Source: Variovorax sp. RA8
GTDB taxonomy: Bacteria; Pseudomonadota; Gammaproteobacteria; Burkholderiales; Burkholderiaceae_C
Reading direction: 5' to 3'
NCBI RefSeq assembly: GCF_901827175.1
Contig: NZ_LR594663.1
Location: forward strand, 186,001 to 250,000
DNA: 64,000 nt
The notes beneath the pieces are model-generated. The model saw only the letters and a list, made by a program, of their open reading frames with translations. It was not told where the DNA came from and ran no database searches. Positions 62,066 to 64,000 of the stretch are shown in pieces. Made by a program: the position numbers and the translations under genes. Position 1 is the stretch's first letter. Each line of letters opens with the position of its first letter.

Positions 62066-62349
62066 CGCAGATCAGGAGGCGGCACGCACCGCGCTGGCGA
62101 CGAGCATAGGAGTCATGGCGCGCGGAGCCCAGATCGTGGGCCTGTGCTTCAGTGCCCAAGTGCCGTACCGGGCGTCACCGACGCGTACCGGAAAACCACC
62201 GCCCTGACCGACGCCAGCACCACGGTAACCGGAATGCTGCACCTCATCGCCGTGGCGGGACTTGCTCCGCGCGTGAACCTCGCGACGAGGGATTGGGCCT
62301 CGCCTGAGCTTCGGCACGCGGTCGAGCACTTCACTCACGATCACGTTAC
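62066..62349. other. Stretch between IS66 fragment and IS1182-type element
   Basis: About 285 bases. A minus-strand frame (62072-62395) and a plus frame (from 62144) are open, but neither is convincing; with the IS removed, the plus frame would continue HDHVTAGWKQTFG on the far side. Not called. Confidence 0.35.
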
Positions 62350-62353
62350 GGCT

Positions 62354-63962
62354 AATTCTGTTGAAAAACTCGTCTCGAACGTAGGGCGCCCACAATCCCC
62401 GGCACTAGTTTTTGAGGTTTTGAGTTCGTCGCCAGGATCGATTCTGTCGCGAAGCTCCTGCGGGCGTTTTCACGCCGTCTTGAAGCGCCCAACTTGTACG
62501 CTTAGCATCCATCGCTTCGCCATGCGCCTCAGGTTCTGCGCGGTTGCCGCCAACAGGAACTCGTCATGTGCTCCGCTCAATCCTCGTAGACGCAGCCGAT
62601 CAAGTTTGAGAATGCGCTTTAGGTGCGCAAAGAGCATCTCGACCTTCTTTCGATCGCGCCGCGACTGCTTGTACTGCGGCGTGTCGGCGAGCTCACGGGC
62701 GACATCCCGTGATCGCTCATGCACGCTGCGCGTGATCCTTCGGCTGAGCATGTTGGGGCAGCACTGTTGCTTCATTGGGCACGCCACGCAGTCATGCTGG
62801 CTCGCGCTGTAGATGATCGTTCCGGCCTTGGTAATGCGCTCGCGCTGCTTGGTGAACTGGCGGCGATCACTTAGTAGCGCGCGGCCTTGCGGGCAGCGGT
62901 ACTCGTTGGCTTGCTCATCCCAGCGGAACTCACTGCTCGACAGCGTGCCGTCCTTGCGCTCGCTCCTATCCCACACGGGTACATGCGGCGCGATGCCCTT
63001 GTCTTCGATTATCCACCCGAGCAACGGGCCTGTTCCATACGCTGTATCGCCAACCAGGCGTCGGGGCTTCATGCCGAAGCGGTCCTCTACGCGATCAACC
63101 ATCGTCTTGGTCGATTCCACTTCGGATGTGCGGTGCGCGGGCGTGGCCTCCACATCCACGATGATTCCTGCCTGCAGGTCGATCAGGTAGTTTGTTGAGT
63201 AGGCGTAGAAGGCCGGGCCGCCTGGAGCGGCCGTCCATTGCGCTGCAGGGTCGGTCAGCGAAATGTTCTTCCCGGAGGTTGGGGGTCCCGGCGGATCATT
63301 GGAATCGTCGTCCGTCGGATTGCTCTCTTCCAAGGCGGCAAGGTATTCGCGTACAGCGCGGCTTGGCCCCTCGCCCTTGCTCCACTCGGAGGTGTCGGCT
63401 CCCACGCCACCGCGACTGCGCTTCGCGTCCGCCTTGATGATGCTCGCGTCCACCGCAAACCCTTCACCACGTACAAGGCCTTCGCTCATGCAGCGCCGCA
63501 GCACGCTCTCAAAGACGTGGCGCAATGCGTCGCTTTCGCGGAAGCGCCCGTGCCGATTCTTGGAGAAGGTCGAATGGTCGGGGACTGCGTCCTCCAGGCC
63601 AAGCCGACAGAACCATCGATAGGCCAGGTTCAAGTGGACCTCTTCGCAGAGCCGACGCTCGGAGCGAATTCCGAAGCAGTAGCCCACGATCAGCATGCGC
63701 ATCATCAATTCGGGATCGATCGATGGCCGTCCAGTGTGACTATAGAAAGGCGCGAGGTGGTGGCGCAAATCGCCGAGATCGAAGACCCGATCGATACCCC
63801 TCAGCAGATGATTTTGCGGAACATGATCGTCAAGGTTGAACGAGTAGAAGAGCTTGTCTTGCACGCCACCTTGATGACCCATCATGTCGATGCACTCCTC
63901 GGTGAGATGCAACCAACATAGTCGAGACGGGTTAAATTTCCAGGGAGTTTTTCAACAGAATT
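62354..63962. mobile_element. IS1182-family insertion sequence, complete, with 4-bp target duplication
   Basis: Terminal inverted repeats AATTCTGTTGAAAAACT (62354-62370) and its complement (63946-63962) enclose a single transposase gene; total 1609 bases. GGCT is present directly outside both ends (62350-62353 and 63963-63966), a perfect 4-bp target duplication, so insertion is probably recent. Confidence 0.88.
62470..63912 (-). CDS. IS1182-family transposase
   Basis: A 480-residue DDE transposase: LFYSFNLDDHVPQNHLLRGIDR, GRPSIDPELMMRMLIVGYCFGIRSER, FAVDASIIKADA (first Asp), LVGDTAYGTG (second Asp), the Cys-rich CVACPMKQQCCP segment and RKKVEMLFAHLKRILKLDR (Glu region). Start ATG 63912; a later Met (residue 10, MMGHQ) is equally possible and matches relatives better. 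Confidence 0.9.
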   Translation of the reverse strand: MHLTEECIDMMGHQGGVQDKLFYSFNLDDHVPQNHLLRGIDRVFDLGDLRHHLAPFYSHTGRPSIDPELMMRMLIVGYCFGIRSERRLCEEVHLNLAYRWFCRLGLEDAVPDHSTFSKNRHGRFRESDALRHVFESVLRRCMSEGLVRGEGFAVDASIIKADAKRSRGGVGADTSEWSKGEGPSRAVREYLAALEESNPTDDDSNDPPGPPTSGKNISLTDPAAQWTAAPGGPAFYAYSTNYLIDLQAGIIVDVEATPAHRTSEVESTKTMVDRVEDRFGMKPRRLVGDTAYGTGPLLGWIIEDKGIAPHVPVWDRSERKDGTLSSSEFRWDEQANEYRCPQGRALLSDRRQFTKQRERITKAGTIIYSASQHDCVACPMKQQCCPNMLSRRITRSVHERSRDVARELADTPQYKQSRRDRKKVEMLFAHLKRILKLDRLRLRGLSGAHDEFLLAATAQNLRRMAKRWMLSVQVGRFKTA

Positions 63963-64000
63963 GGCTGGAAGCAAACATTCGGTGTCCTGCGGGTGATCCC

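Noticed and set aside
1..64000. CRISPR arrays, rRNA and tRNA genes
   Set aside because: No regularly spaced 25-40-bp direct repeats with unique spacers, and no recognisable RNA gene sequences were found.

Overview
The window is 64 kb of high-GC DNA from a beta-proteobacterium, most likely Burkholderiales (Comamonadaceae or Burkholderiaceae). The clues are an apparently complete IS1071, a pbr-type lead-resistance locus, a Cus-type copper efflux locus, a LigD with the order phosphoesterase-ligase-polymerase, and IS66 and IS1182 relatives. It reads as accessory DNA (genomic island, integrative element or plasmid): no rRNA, tRNA, ribosomal-protein or other housekeeping block was seen, and many genes are small and unrecognised.

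Layout. 1-18.6 kb: small accessory genes on both strands, several tied to DNA repair or conflict. They include a nucleotidyltransferase-like pair, a DUF262 protein, a possible ADP-ribosyltransferase-like protein, an SRAP (YedK-type) protein, an AbiEi-like/Fic fusion with a 24-bp iterated promoter repeat, error-prone polymerase DnaE2 with a LexA box, an HNH endonuclease with a partner, and a CoiA-like nuclease. 19.0-21.5 kb: ligD with one in-frame stop. 21.5-30.5 kb: a Tn3 transposase 3' remnant, then a MerR-controlled copper/silver efflux operon (CusCBA-like plus small periplasmic proteins and a CusF interrupted by an amber codon). 30.6-38.4 kb: a DeoR regulator and a pbr lead-resistance locus (pbrA with five metal-binding domains, pbrB, pbrC divergent from pbrR, pbrT). 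38.9-42.1 kb: IS1071, cutting off a rnk-like gene. 42.1-49.4 kb: a nitrosative/low-oxygen stress type cluster (UspA, DUF488, acyl-CoA synthetase, LysR regulator, truncated haemoglobin with an NsrR-like operator, NsrR). 49.7-50.5 kb: a Tn3 transposase 5' remnant. 50.7-56.7 kb: a phage-defence island with a Gabija-like pair (OLD nuclease plus UvrD helicase), an HsdR-N-like nuclease and a membrane protein. 57-64 kb: IS66 debris with a duplicated HTH gene, a RelBE-type toxin-antitoxin pair, and an intact IS1182-family element with a 4-bp target duplication.

How the parts work together. The two metal loci form a coherent module. Cus exports periplasmic and cytoplasmic Cu(I)/Ag(I) through the envelope. 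PbrA pumps Pb(II)/Zn/Cd out of the cytoplasm, where phosphate released by PbrB is thought to precipitate it, and PbrT imports Pb. The module is bounded by mobile-element debris: Tn3 fragments at 21.5 and 49.7 kb and IS1071 inside. This suggests assembly by transposition and recombination. The defence island sits immediately outside that block.

Gene calls rest on reading protein motifs by eye. No database search or computation was run, so family names are recognition-based and unknown genes are described as unknown.
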